DNA of 64,000 nucleotides from Thermohalobaculum sp965263335 (GTDB lineage: Bacteria; Pseudomonadota; Alphaproteobacteria; Rhodobacterales; Rhodobacteraceae): contig CBDHHE010000001.1 of the NCBI GenBank assembly GCA_965263335.1, positions 2,852,001 to 2,916,000 of the forward strand. Direction: 5' to 3'. Below the pieces are notes generated by a model. It was not told the DNA's origin and made no database searches. It saw nothing but the letters and a program-made list of their open reading frames with translations. The translations under genes and the position numbers were made by a program. Each line of letters opens with the position of its first letter. Position 1 is the first letter of the stretch. This document shows positions 27,094 through 34,444 of this stretch, one piece after another.

Positions 27094-27783
27094 TCAAGCG
27101 GCCGTCCGATGCAATGCAGCGGCTTCTTCTATCATCGGAAGCTTCGGCGCATGGCTGAGGTTTGCGGCTTTCGGCAGGCGCCTGTGAACCGACAGATGAA
27201 GATCGTCCTGCGAAAGCCCGGCACGGGTGGCAAGGTCTGCACATTTTTCTTCGGTCAGTTCCCAGAGACAGGCGCTGATGTCTCCTTCCGGGCAGGTTCC
27301 CTCACCGATAATCTCGGCAGGCCAGCCAGCGGCGGCGAAGACGTTGACCATGGCGGTCGCGGTGACGCCCACGTAGAAGTTCACACCGCGGTCGAGCCCG
27401 AACCGGCATCCAGCCCACATCAGCGCGGAGGCGGCCTTGCGCCGTGAAGCGCCGTTGTCTGCAATGAAGAACCGGGTGACCTCCCAGATCAGCGGACTCT
27501 CGATCTCGACACCGCCCGTGATGTGGGAGAAGTGGTCGGCAATCATCGTGGGCCCGGTGGTGGGCATCAACCTGGTCGAACCCAGATGAGCTCCCGCATC
27601 ATCGCGCAGAATCACGTAAAGCGGATTTAAAAGATCGTAGTCGTCTGTTTCGCGGCCCGAATGATCAACATCCAGCTCCCAGCCGAGCGTATCCATGAAC
27701 TGTTCGCGGCGATCGCAGAACATTTCGTCAGCCAAACCAGGGAAATCAGCAAGATGATCTCCATACACCAGAGTAAAGGGCAT
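27094..27783 (-). CDS. Acyl-homoserine-lactone synthase (LuxI family)
   Basis: A 229-residue autoinducer synthase that joins an acyl chain to SAM to make an N-acyl-homoserine lactone. From ATG 27783, all residues conserved in LuxI are present with correct spacing: Arg25, Phe29, Trp35, Asp47, Asp50, Arg71, Phe85, Glu101 and Arg104. ATG 27783 is preceded by GGAGAG; an in-frame ATG at 27795 is possible. It follows luxR by 67 bp on the same strand. The acyl chain cannot be predicted. The surrounding DNA is AT-rich compared with its flanks. Confidence 0.93.
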   Translation of the reverse strand: MPFTLVYGDHLADFPGLADEMFCDRREQFMDTLGWELDVDHSGRETDDYDLLNPLYVILRDDAGAHLGSTRLMPTTGPTMIADHFSHITGGVEIESPLIWEVTRFFIADNGASRRKAASALMWAGCRFGLDRGVNFYVGVTATAMVNVFAAAGWPAEIIGEGTCPEGDISACLWELTEEKCADLATRAGLSQDDLHLSVHRRLPKAANLSHAPKLPMIEEAAALHRTAA

Positions 27784-27818
27784 TGTTCTCTCCATCAGAT
27801 TTCCTGACGAAGAGGTAT

Positions 27819-27840
27819 AGTTTTCTACAAATTAAAAACT
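27819..27840. promoter_or_regulatory. Inverted repeat between luxR and luxI
   Basis: AGTTTT (27819-27824) and AAAACT (27835-27840) form a 22-bp dyad with a 10-bp centre in the 67-bp luxR-luxI gap, 36 bp upstream of luxI. Position and size suit a lux-box-like operator, but the sequence is AT-rich and unlike classical lux boxes. Confidence 0.35.
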
Positions 27841-27850
27841 GTTTAAAATT

Positions 27851-28639
27851 TTATCCTGGCGTCACGATCCCTCTGTGTGCGGCCAAGGCGATGGCGTGTG
27901 GAACGTTGAGCGCGCCCAGCTTGTGGCGTGCGCTGTCGATGTAGACGCGAAACGTGTTCTCCGAAATGCCGAGCTTGTCAGCCGCCTGTGCACGGCTCAG
28001 CCCGCTGGCAATCAGACGCATGGCATCGCGTTCGCGCGCCGAAAGCTGGCGCGATGTGTGGGTGTGATCGAAACCCGAGAGCTGAAGGACGCGTTGGTGC
28101 GTGTAGTGCGCGAGCAGCAGGAAATCCGAGCGGTTCTCCGCGATGAGTTTGTCCCACTGATCACTTGGGCAGTCCTTGTTGATCGTGAAGATCGCAAACT
28201 GGCCGCCTGGACCACGGACAGGCACCGTGTAGCCTTGGCTCCCGACTCCGAACTCGTCCGCTTCCTGGCGAATCTTCTTGCGCTGACCCGACGTGTAGTC
28301 GAGATCGCGCCAGTCGATCGGATCGAAGCTGCCCGAGGCTGTCGCGAACAGCGGGTCGAACTCCGCGAAGCGCTGTTCCATGTAACGGACCATCCAGTCG
28401 TGGGAATAGGAGAGCACTCCCACACTGCGTGCCCGGGGCCGGATGACCCCGCCGTCCTTGGTCAGCGCGGACGCACCGATCCGGGGGCCCGGTGGTGTGT
28501 CCAGACCCAGCGACATCGCCCAGTAGTAGACGTGGTCGACATCATAGGTGTCGCGGAATATCTCAATGATATCGCCGAGACGGGACAACTCCGGAATTCC
28601 GGAGAGTTTCTCCAGGATCGAACTCAAGGCCTCCGACAT
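27851..28639 (-). CDS. LuxR-family acyl-homoserine-lactone receptor and transcription regulator
   Basis: A 262-residue quorum-sensing regulator. The autoinducer pocket is intact with TraR-like spacing: Trp82, Tyr86, Asp95, Pro96 and Trp110. Residues 195-262 form the LuxR helix-turn-helix (LSARERDAMRLIASGLSRAQ; AADKLGISENTFRVYI). ATG 28639 (MSEALSSILEKL) is chosen; the frame stays open to 28726 but lacks family similarity there. It is upstream of luxI on the same strand. A 75-residue ORF with a strong ribosome site overlaps its 5' end. Confidence 0.93.
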   Translation of the reverse strand: MSEALSSILEKLSGIPELSRLGDIIEIFRDTYDVDHVYYWAMSLGLDTPPGPRIGASALTKDGGVIRPRARSVGVLSYSHDWMVRYMEQRFAEFDPLFATASGSFDPIDWRDLDYTSGQRKKIRQEADEFGVGSQGYTVPVRGPGGQFAIFTINKDCPSDQWDKLIAENRSDFLLLAHYTHQRVLQLSGFDHTHTSRQLSARERDAMRLIASGLSRAQAADKLGISENTFRVYIDSARHKLGALNVPHAIALAAHRGIVTPG

Positions 28640-28790
28640 CCGTCGTTTCCGCTCCAGAAATCTCACGTTCGTGATTTTCGTTCGCAGCGACCAGAATGGC
28701 CACGTCGATTTCCTCGGCCAACGCAATCAGCCCGTTCTTTGCGGCCATGTCGCGTACGGAAACCAGAACGGATACATACCAGTCTTGCAT
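28563..28790 (-). CDS. Possible small protein overlapping the luxR start
   Basis: A 75-residue reading frame, out of frame with luxR, beginning MQDWYVSVLVSVRDM. It has an excellent ribosome site (GGAG, 7 nt before ATG 28790) and ends 77 bp inside luxR. The segment AEEIDVAILVAANEN looks protein-like rather than random, but no family is recognised. It could be a real protein, or a leader whose translation affects luxR initiation. The overlap makes an artefact possible. Confidence 0.4.
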   Translation of the reverse strand: MQDWYVSVLVSVRDMAAKNGLIALAEEIDVAILVAANENHEREISGAETTDVGGLEFDPGETLRNSGVVPSRRYH

Positions 28791-28810
28791 CGGAATTCTC
28801 CGTCAATAAA

Positions 28811-28829
28811 GGTTAACGGAGTGTTAACC
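28811..28829. promoter_or_regulatory. Perfect inverted repeat upstream of the luxR unit
   Basis: GGTTAAC (28811-28817) and GTTAACC (28823-28829) flank a 5-bp centre. The 19-bp dyad lies 21 bp upstream of the small ORF and 172 bp upstream of luxR, in the AT-rich divergent region shared with coaBC. It is a candidate operator, possibly for LuxR itself. Confidence 0.45.
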
Positions 28830-28858
28830 TTGTCTGTTATCACTCTCTCAAAATTTAA

Positions 28859-28875
28859 CGAATTGCGAAATTCGC
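28859..28875. promoter_or_regulatory. Overlapping palindromes in the luxR-coaBC divergent region
   Basis: CGAATT (28859-28864) and AATTCG (28869-28874) are inverted around four bases, and 28865-28875 is an 11-bp palindrome GCGAAATTCGC. The two dyads overlap, which could allow alternative protein binding. No known factor is implied. Confidence 0.3.
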
Positions 28876-29021
28876 CAATCCTGCATCCTCAGAAACTGTG
28901 AGGCTGTGCGCTGGTATCGAAGCGCTTGCGACGAACTGTCTTGTGATTTACATCCTCGAAATGGGGTTTGGCAAGTTTTGCACCCGAGCGGACATGCCGC
29001 GGAAAACGGAGCGGGCTGAGC

Positions 29022-30236
29022 GTGCGGGACAAACACATCCTGCTGATCATCGGTGGTGGAATCGCAGCCTACAAGAGCCTGGAAGTCATCCGGCTTCTCA
29101 GCCGCGAGGGCGTTACCGTCACACCGGTGATGACCCGTGCCGCAGCAGAGTTCGTGACCCCATTGTCTGTCAGCGGCCTCGCCGGGCAGAAAGTCTTCAC
29201 GGATCTGTTCGATCTGACAGACGAAGCCGAGATGGGGCACATTCAGCTCAGCCGGGTCGCCGATCTCGTGGTCGTGGCGCCGGCAACTGCTGACCTGATG
29301 GCCAAGATGGCCCAAGGGCATGCCGACGATCTCGCCTCGACACTTCTTCTGGCAACCGACACGCCTGTTCTGATTGCGCCAGCGATGAACGTGCGCATGT
29401 GGCTCCATCCGGCGACGCAGCGCAATCTGGCGAGCCTGACTGGAGATGGTGTTGCGGTCATAGGCCCGAATGAGGGAGACATGGCCTGTGGGGAGCATGG
29501 CCCGGGACGCATGGCTGAGCCCCAGGAAATCATGTCCGCGATCGCCAGCCGACTGTGCACCGGAGACCAGCTGACGGGACGGCGCATCATCGTCACCGCC
29601 GGCCCCACGCATGAGCCCATCGATCCCGTGCGCTATATCGCCAACCGCTCGTCTGGCACGCAAGGTGTCGCGATCGCTGCGGCTTTGCGCGATCTGGGCG
29701 CGGATGTGGTGCTGATTTCGGGACCCGTGAGCGTCCCGAAACCGCAAGGCGTGACGGTCGTTGATGTTGAAACTGCAGATGAGATGCTGACAGCCGTGCG
29801 AACGGCCTTGCCAGCCGATGCCGGTGTCTTTGCCGCAGCGGTTGCCGACTGGCGGGTCGCTGCCGCATCGGATCGCAAGCTCAAGAAAGACGGCACGGGA
29901 AACATTCCTCCGCTCGCACTCGCCGAGAACCCGGACATCCTGCGCACAATCTCACAAATGCAGGCGGGCGCGCGCCCGGCTTTGGTGGTGGGATTCGCGG
30001 CGGAGACCGACGACATCATCGCCAACGCCACCGCCAAACGCGCCCGAAAGGGCTGCGACTGGATCGTCGCGAACGACGTAAGCCCTGGCACCGGAATCAT
30101 GGGCGGCCAGGAAAACGCCGTGACGCTGATAACGGCGGAAGGCGCCGAGGACTGGCCACGTGCAGCCAAGAGCGAGGTCGCACAACGCCTCGCCGCGCGC
30201 ATTGCCGAGGCTCTGGACCGGGAGGGCATCGCGTGA
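29022..30236 (+). CDS. coaBC: Bifunctional phosphopantothenoylcysteine decarboxylase/synthetase CoaBC
   Basis: A 404-residue fusion of two coenzyme A synthesis steps. CoaC (residues 1-180): flavoprotein start ILLIIGGGIAAYKSLE, catalytic His in MGHIQLSRVAD, and PAMNVRMW. CoaB (residues 190-404): VTAGPTHEPIDPVRYIANRS and the DWIVANDVS motif. GTG 29022 is chosen because the CoaC fold starts at once; an upstream TTG at 28968 adds 18 untypical residues. It overlaps dut by 4 nt. The divergent neighbours are the luxR genes. Confidence 0.95.
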   Translation: MRDKHILLIIGGGIAAYKSLEVIRLLSREGVTVTPVMTRAAAEFVTPLSVSGLAGQKVFTDLFDLTDEAEMGHIQLSRVADLVVVAPATADLMAKMAQGHADDLASTLLLATDTPVLIAPAMNVRMWLHPATQRNLASLTGDGVAVIGPNEGDMACGEHGPGRMAEPQEIMSAIASRLCTGDQLTGRRIIVTAGPTHEPIDPVRYIANRSSGTQGVAIAAALRDLGADVVLISGPVSVPKPQGVTVVDVETADEMLTAVRTALPADAGVFAAAVADWRVAAASDRKLKKDGTGNIPPLALAENPDILRTISQMQAGARPALVVGFAAETDDIIANATAKRARKGCDWIVANDVSPGTGIMGGQENAVTLITAEGAEDWPRAAKSEVAQRLAARIAEALDREGIA

Positions 30237-30700
30237 CACCGACAATCGACGTGCAGTGTCTCGACACACACGATCCGGCGCTGCCACTTCCAGCCTATGA
30301 AACAGAAGATGCCGCAGGCATGGACCTGCGCGCATGTCTGCAACTGGAGGATCGAGAAACGGGCGTGATGCTGCCCGCCCAGGCGCGTCTGCTGGTGCCG
30401 ACAGGTTTGGCGATGGCAATCCCACCCGGCTTCGAGGGACAAATCCGCCCGCGCTCAGGTCTCGCCGTCCGCCACGGCATTACCTTGGTGAATGCTCCCG
30501 GCACCATCGACGCGGACTACCGCGGCGAAATCCGCGTGCTGTTGATCAATCTCGGAGCAGAGACCGTGACCCTCACGCACGGGCAGCGGATTGCGCAAAT
30601 CGTGTTCGCGCCGATGGCCCGCGCTGCGCTCAAGAGGGTGGACACGCTCAGCACAACCGACCGCGGAACAGGCGGCTTCGGCTCCACAGGCACTGGCTGA
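30233..30700 (+). CDS. dut: Deoxyuridine 5'-triphosphate nucleotidohydrolase
   Basis: Cleaves dUTP to dUMP, keeping uracil out of DNA and feeding dTMP synthesis. The 155-residue trimeric dUTPase shows the five motifs: AGMDLRA, RPRSGLA, NAPGTIDADYRGE, RIAQIVFAP and the C-terminal GTGGFGSTG P-loop-like arm. The start GTG 30233 overlaps the coaBC stop (4 nt), so it is translationally coupled. Confidence 0.96.
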   Translation: MTPTIDVQCLDTHDPALPLPAYETEDAAGMDLRACLQLEDRETGVMLPAQARLLVPTGLAMAIPPGFEGQIRPRSGLAVRHGITLVNAPGTIDADYRGEIRVLLINLGAETVTLTHGQRIAQIVFAPMARAALKRVDTLSTTDRGTGGFGSTGTG

Positions 30701-30710
30701 GGCAGCACGC

Positions 30711-31163
30711 ATGTTGAGACTATCCCGGAAAACCATGCTCGCGCTGGAAGCCGTGCTCGATGTCGCCTACAATGCGCGGCCGGAGCCCGTGCAGTCCAAG
30801 GACATCACCAAGCGCCAGGGCATCCCGCAGCGGTATCTCGAGCAGGTGATGCAGCAACTGGTGCGCACTGGCATCCTGAAAGGTGTGAGAGGACCGCGCG
30901 GCGGCTACACATTGGCCCGCGAGCGTCGCAAGATCACCGTGGCGGATGTGGTGCGTGTGGTCGACCAACTCGACGCCGAGACGGAGAACGATCCGATCTC
31001 CAAGGCAGAACTTGGCGAGCGGGTCATCGGGCCGCTTTGGGAAGAAACGCGCGAAATCGTCCTTGAACGCCTGAGCGAGATCACCATGGAAGATCTCTGC
31101 CAGCGTGCACGGAAGCTAAAAGTTGCCCACGGGGCGAAGATACCACCTGACTTCACGATCTGA
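30711..31163 (+). CDS. Rrf2-family transcriptional regulator
   Basis: A 150-residue winged-helix regulator. The N-terminal helix-turn-helix spans residues 10-60 (SKDITKRQGIPQRYLEQVMQ) with the wing in GVRGPRGGYTLARE. The three-cysteine iron-sulfur cluster of IscR/NsrR is absent; only one Cys (DLCQRARKL) is seen. That fits the CymR-like cluster-free group that controls cysteine synthesis, and cysK lies 416 bp downstream on the same strand. It starts 10 bp after dut. Control of cysK is inferred from context. Confidence 0.85.
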   Translation: MLRLSRKTMLALEAVLDVAYNARPEPVQSKDITKRQGIPQRYLEQVMQQLVRTGILKGVRGPRGGYTLARERRKITVADVVRVVDQLDAETENDPISKAELGERVIGPLWEETREIVLERLSEITMEDLCQRARKLKVAHGAKIPPDFTI

Positions 31164-31579
31164 CCGGCGACGAGAACTGGTACGCCCTGGGAGCCAAAAG
31201 CCTGGAAACTCAGCTGGGACCCGCATTGCATCATGATCGGTTTCCGTGTGCTAGAGTTTCTCGGTTTTGTTGACTAAAAGTGAGTGCGGCTGTCGGCGCC
31301 CCCACGCACAAGCATCTTGGCTGCTCGTGCGCACCAGTTCGTCCTTGCCCATCACAAACGGTACTCGCGCCTGCTCGAGCGTCCTGGCACCGACCTGTTC
31401 GCTGAAGGCGCTCAAACGAACGAGCAAAGACACCAGGCAACTTCGGAGACATCTTGTTGATTGCCGGGTGTCGACCCACATCGGTCAAGTCAATCCGTTT
31501 TTCAGATGAGCAATCGGGCGATTGCATTCGCTGCGCCAATTTTACAGTCTGATGCAAAGCAAGTTTGGGGGAGACCACC
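31164..31579. other. 416-bp gene-free region upstream of cysK
   Basis: No convincing gene is seen on either strand; short frames here lack ribosome sites or family similarity, and one on the minus strand overlaps cysK. It probably carries the cysK promoter and leader. A 14-bp palindrome lies at 31511-31524. No tRNA-like or terminator structure is evident. Confidence 0.5.
31511..31524. promoter_or_regulatory. Palindrome upstream of cysK
   Basis: CAATCG and CGATTG flank GG in a perfect 14-bp dyad, 55 bp before the cysK start. It is a candidate operator for the upstream Rrf2 regulator or another sulfur regulator. The size and position fit, but no consensus is known to me for this species. Confidence 0.35.
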
Positions 31580-32533
31580 ATGCACACCGCAAATCCGCGC
31601 GGACGCATCTACGACGACATCACGCAAACCATTGGCTCGACACCATTGGTGAGCCTGTCCCGTCTGACCCAACAGCTTGGCCTGGGTGCGGAAATTTGCG
31701 CAAAACTCGAGTTCTTCAACCCCATTGCCTCGGTCAAGGACCGCATCGGAGTCGCCATGATCGAAGCGCTTGAGCGGGACAACCGCATCAAGCCGGGCGC
31801 TACGCTGATCGAGCCTACTTCGGGCAACACCGGCATCGCGCTCGCCTTCGCTGCCGCTGCCAAGGGGTACCGTCTGATCCTGACGATGCCCGAGTCTATG
31901 TCGATCGAGCGGCGCAAGATGCTTCTGCTGATGGGAGCGCGGATCGAACTGACCGACCCTGCGCGGGGCATGCGCGGCGCCATCGAGAAAGCAGAGGCGC
32001 TTGCTGAACAGATCCCCGGGGCGATCATTCCGCAGCAGTTCGAAAACCCTGCGAATCCGGCCATTCACGTGGCAACGACTGCAGAGGAAATCTGGACCGA
32101 TACAGATGGCAAGATCGACGTCTTCGTATCCGGCGTCGGGACAGGCGGCACGATCACCGGCGTCGGAAAGGTCCTTAAGGAGCGCGCGCCGAACTGCCGT
32201 GTGGTCGCTGTCGAGCCCGAGGACAGCCCTGTGCTTTCCGGCGGCCAGCCCGGTCCGCACAAAATCCAGGGCATCGGGGCGGGGTTCGTGCCGGGAATTC
32301 TCGAAACTGGCCTGATCGACGAGGTGCTGACGGTCGCGAATGAGACGGCCTTCGAGAATGCGCGCCGTCTCGCCCGCATCGAGGGCATTCCCGGAGGCAT
32401 CTCTTCTGGCGCTGCAATCGCAGCCTCGATCGAGCTGGCAGAGCGCGACGGCATGGATGGCAAGCGCATCGTGGCAGTACTGCCGAGCTTCGCCGAACGC
32501 TACCTTTCGACGGCGCTCTTTGACGGCGTGTGA
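31580..32533 (+). CDS. cysK: Cysteine synthase A (O-acetylserine sulfhydrylase)
   Basis: A PLP enzyme that makes cysteine from O-acetylserine and sulfide. The 317 residues include IGSTPLVSL, the PLP lysine in ASVKDRIG, the substrate loop PTSGNTGIAL, and phosphate-binding GTGGTITG. ATG 31580 follows GGGGGAG; an upstream TTG adds five residues. It leads a four-gene coupled set: the next ATG overlaps its stop by one base. Confidence 0.95.
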   Translation: MHTANPRGRIYDDITQTIGSTPLVSLSRLTQQLGLGAEICAKLEFFNPIASVKDRIGVAMIEALERDNRIKPGATLIEPTSGNTGIALAFAAAAKGYRLILTMPESMSIERRKMLLLMGARIELTDPARGMRGAIEKAEALAEQIPGAIIPQQFENPANPAIHVATTAEEIWTDTDGKIDVFVSGVGTGGTITGVGKVLKERAPNCRVVAVEPEDSPVLSGGQPGPHKIQGIGAGFVPGILETGLIDEVLTVANETAFENARRLARIEGIPGGISSGAAIAASIELAERDGMDGKRIVAVLPSFAERYLSTALFDGV

Positions 32534-32952
32534 TGGACGAAGATACCTGTCAGTTCGAGCTGGTCGAGCCGGATGACGCGCTGTACGCCGAAATCGCAGG
32601 CCGCTTCACAGACTACAACAGACGGTTCACCGACTGGTCGTGGACGACCTTTTCGCTGGCGTTTCGCGAGAACGGCCGCGTGGTTGCCTCTGCCCGCGGT
32701 GTCACGAACATGGGACTGGTCGAATTGCGCGGCTTCTGGGTCGACGAGGATCGGCGAGGACGCGGTCTTGGCCGACGCATGATGGCAGCACTCGAGGCCG
32801 AGGCACGCCGTCGCGGTTGCTCACGCGCAGCACTCGACACCTACTCCTGGCAGGCATGTGCATTCTATGAGCGGCTTGGCTATCGCGAGTATGCGGTTCT
32901 GGACTATCCGAACGGCACAACGCGGCACTATCTTCGCAAGGAACTGGCATGA
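32533..32952 (+). CDS. GNAT-family N-acetyltransferase
   Basis: A 139-residue acetyltransferase. The acetyl-CoA pyrophosphate loop is visible as DRRGRGLGRRMM (R/Q-x-x-G-x-G/A), preceded by the beta-strand VELRGFWVDE and followed by CAFYERLGYREYAV. The substrate is unknown. It starts on the cysK stop (TGATG) and overlaps the GST gene by 4 nt, so it is firmly in the cysK operon. Confidence 0.85.
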   Translation: MDEDTCQFELVEPDDALYAEIAGRFTDYNRRFTDWSWTTFSLAFRENGRVVASARGVTNMGLVELRGFWVDEDRRGRGLGRRMMAALEAEARRRGCSRAALDTYSWQACAFYERLGYREYAVLDYPNGTTRHYLRKELA

Positions 32953-33599
32953 GCCGGCTCACCGTCTGGGGCGCACGGTACAGCGTGTACAGCCGGATTC
33001 TGGCGCTGGCCCTCATCGAGAAAGATGTCGAACACGACTGGATCGAGACCGATGTCTTTGGCGACGCAGACGCTCAGGCGAAACAGCGAGACCGCCATCC
33101 CTGGGCAAAGATTCCGGCAATGGCGGATGAGGGACTCGTGATCTATGAGACCGCCGCCTGCCTTGCCTGGCTCGACCAAGAACGGTTCGGGCCGCCCTGG
33201 CTGGTGCCGCACGATCCGTTGGCACGCACCCGAGCCACTCAGATCGTGTCGATCGTAGACGCATACGCTTATCCCGCGATGGTTTGGCAGGTTTTCGTCC
33301 AGTTGGTGCGGGAACCGGCACGGGGAGGAGAGGCGGACAGCGAGAAGGTAAGTGCGGGACTGAGCGCATCCGATGCCGCGCTTGGGGCACTGGAGGACAT
33401 CGCATCCGATGGCCCGTTCCTGGCCGGTCCCGATCCCAGCCTGGCGGACCTCTACCTGGCCCCCGTGCTCGCCAAGTTCGCCGCGACCGATCCAGGGCAC
33501 GAAGCGCTCTATCGCCGGCCTCGCCTTGCAAGATGGTGGCGCTCATGGTGCACGCGCCCCAGCATGATCGTCACGCGATGGCAAGGAGACGCTGGGTGA
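32949..33599 (+). CDS. Glutathione S-transferase family protein
   Basis: A 216-residue protein with an N-terminal thioredoxin-like domain (TVWGARYSVYSRILALALIE, then WAKIPAMADEGLVIYETAA with the cis-Pro after the Ile) and a C-terminal helical domain (GPFLAGPDPSLADLYLAPVL). A serine or tyrosine near residue 13-15 would activate glutathione. It overlaps its neighbours by 4 nt at both ends. The substrate is unknown; its place with cysK and moeB suggests sulfur or thiol chemistry (inference). Confidence 0.85.
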   Translation: MSRLTVWGARYSVYSRILALALIEKDVEHDWIETDVFGDADAQAKQRDRHPWAKIPAMADEGLVIYETAACLAWLDQERFGPPWLVPHDPLARTRATQIVSIVDAYAYPAMVWQVFVQLVREPARGGEADSEKVSAGLSASDAALGALEDIASDGPFLAGPDPSLADLYLAPVLAKFAATDPGHEALYRRPRLARWWRSWCTRPSMIVTRWQGDAG

Positions 33600-34354
33600 G
33601 CGTCTTCCATGAGTCCGAACTCGAGAGATATGCGCGTCACATCGTGCTGCATGAGATCGGCGGGCCTGGCCAGCAGCGCCTCAAGGCAGCGCGCGTCCTT
33701 GTGATCGGTGCGGGTGGTCTGGGCTCCCCGGCTCTGCTCTACCTCGCGGCAGCGGGCGTCGGCACGCTCGGCATCGTCGATGATGACGAGGTTTCGCTCT
33801 CCAATCTGCAGCGACAGGTCATCCACCGCACCGAGGCAATCGGCACATCCAAGGTCGAGAGCGCTCGTATGACCCTGGGTTCAATCAATCCACACACACG
33901 CGTGGAAACGCATCGAACACGTATCACGGAGACCAACGCGGCCGCTATGATACGCGACCATGATGTTGTGCTGGACGGGTCCGACAACTTCGAGACGCGC
34001 TATCTGGTTAATGCCACCTGCGTTGCCGAGAGACGTCCACTGATCTCGGCGGCGATCGGACGCTGGGACGGGCAGCTTTCCGTGTTCCGGCCCTGGCTGG
34101 GTGGGCCATGCTACGCCTGCGTGTTCCCAGAGGCGCCGCCACCCGGCACCGTGCCGGCCTGTGCCGAGGCAGGCGTTCTGGGGGCGATGGCGGGCGTGAT
34201 GGGCACGATGCAGGCGGTCGAAGCGGTGAAACTGATCACCAACAGCGGCGAACTGCTGGATGGGCGACTGTTGATGTACGATGCCCTCGGCGCCGAGACA
34301 CGGACGATCAGGATTGCCAAGGCACCCAACTGCACAGTCTGCGCTGCGACCTGA
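33596..34354 (+). CDS. moeB: MoeB/ThiF-family sulfur-carrier adenylyltransferase
   Basis: An E1-like enzyme that adenylates the C-terminal glycine of a MoaD- or ThiS-type sulfur carrier. The 252 residues show the nucleotide motif VIGAGGLGSPALLYLAAAG, DDDEVSLSNLQRQ, and two CXXC pairs for zinc (GPCYAC and NCTVC). No rhodanese domain is fused. GTG 33596 with AAGGAG seven bases upstream gives the right start; an open frame reaching back to 33284 is only a shadow in the GST gene. Whether MoaD or ThiS is the partner is open. Confidence 0.88.
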   Translation: MSVFHESELERYARHIVLHEIGGPGQQRLKAARVLVIGAGGLGSPALLYLAAAGVGTLGIVDDDEVSLSNLQRQVIHRTEAIGTSKVESARMTLGSINPHTRVETHRTRITETNAAAMIRDHDVVLDGSDNFETRYLVNATCVAERRPLISAAIGRWDGQLSVFRPWLGGPCYACVFPEAPPPGTVPACAEAGVLGAMAGVMGTMQAVEAVKLITNSGELLDGRLLMYDALGAETRTIRIAKAPNCTVCAAT

Positions 34355-34444
34355 GCCGAGACGCTGCTGCGCCATCCCGCGTTTGTCATACTGCCGTCGG
34401 TCGCGTAGGGTCGCACGATTGAAAACAACAGAGAGGCTGGATAG

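Noticed and set aside
27784..27850. Classical lux box between luxR and luxI
   Set aside because: No ACCTGTAGGATCGTACAGGT-like sequence; only the AT-rich dyad, reported with low confidence.
31231..31608. 125-codon minus-strand frame upstream of cysK
   Set aside because: Overlaps the cysK start, has no ribosome site and no similarity I recognise.
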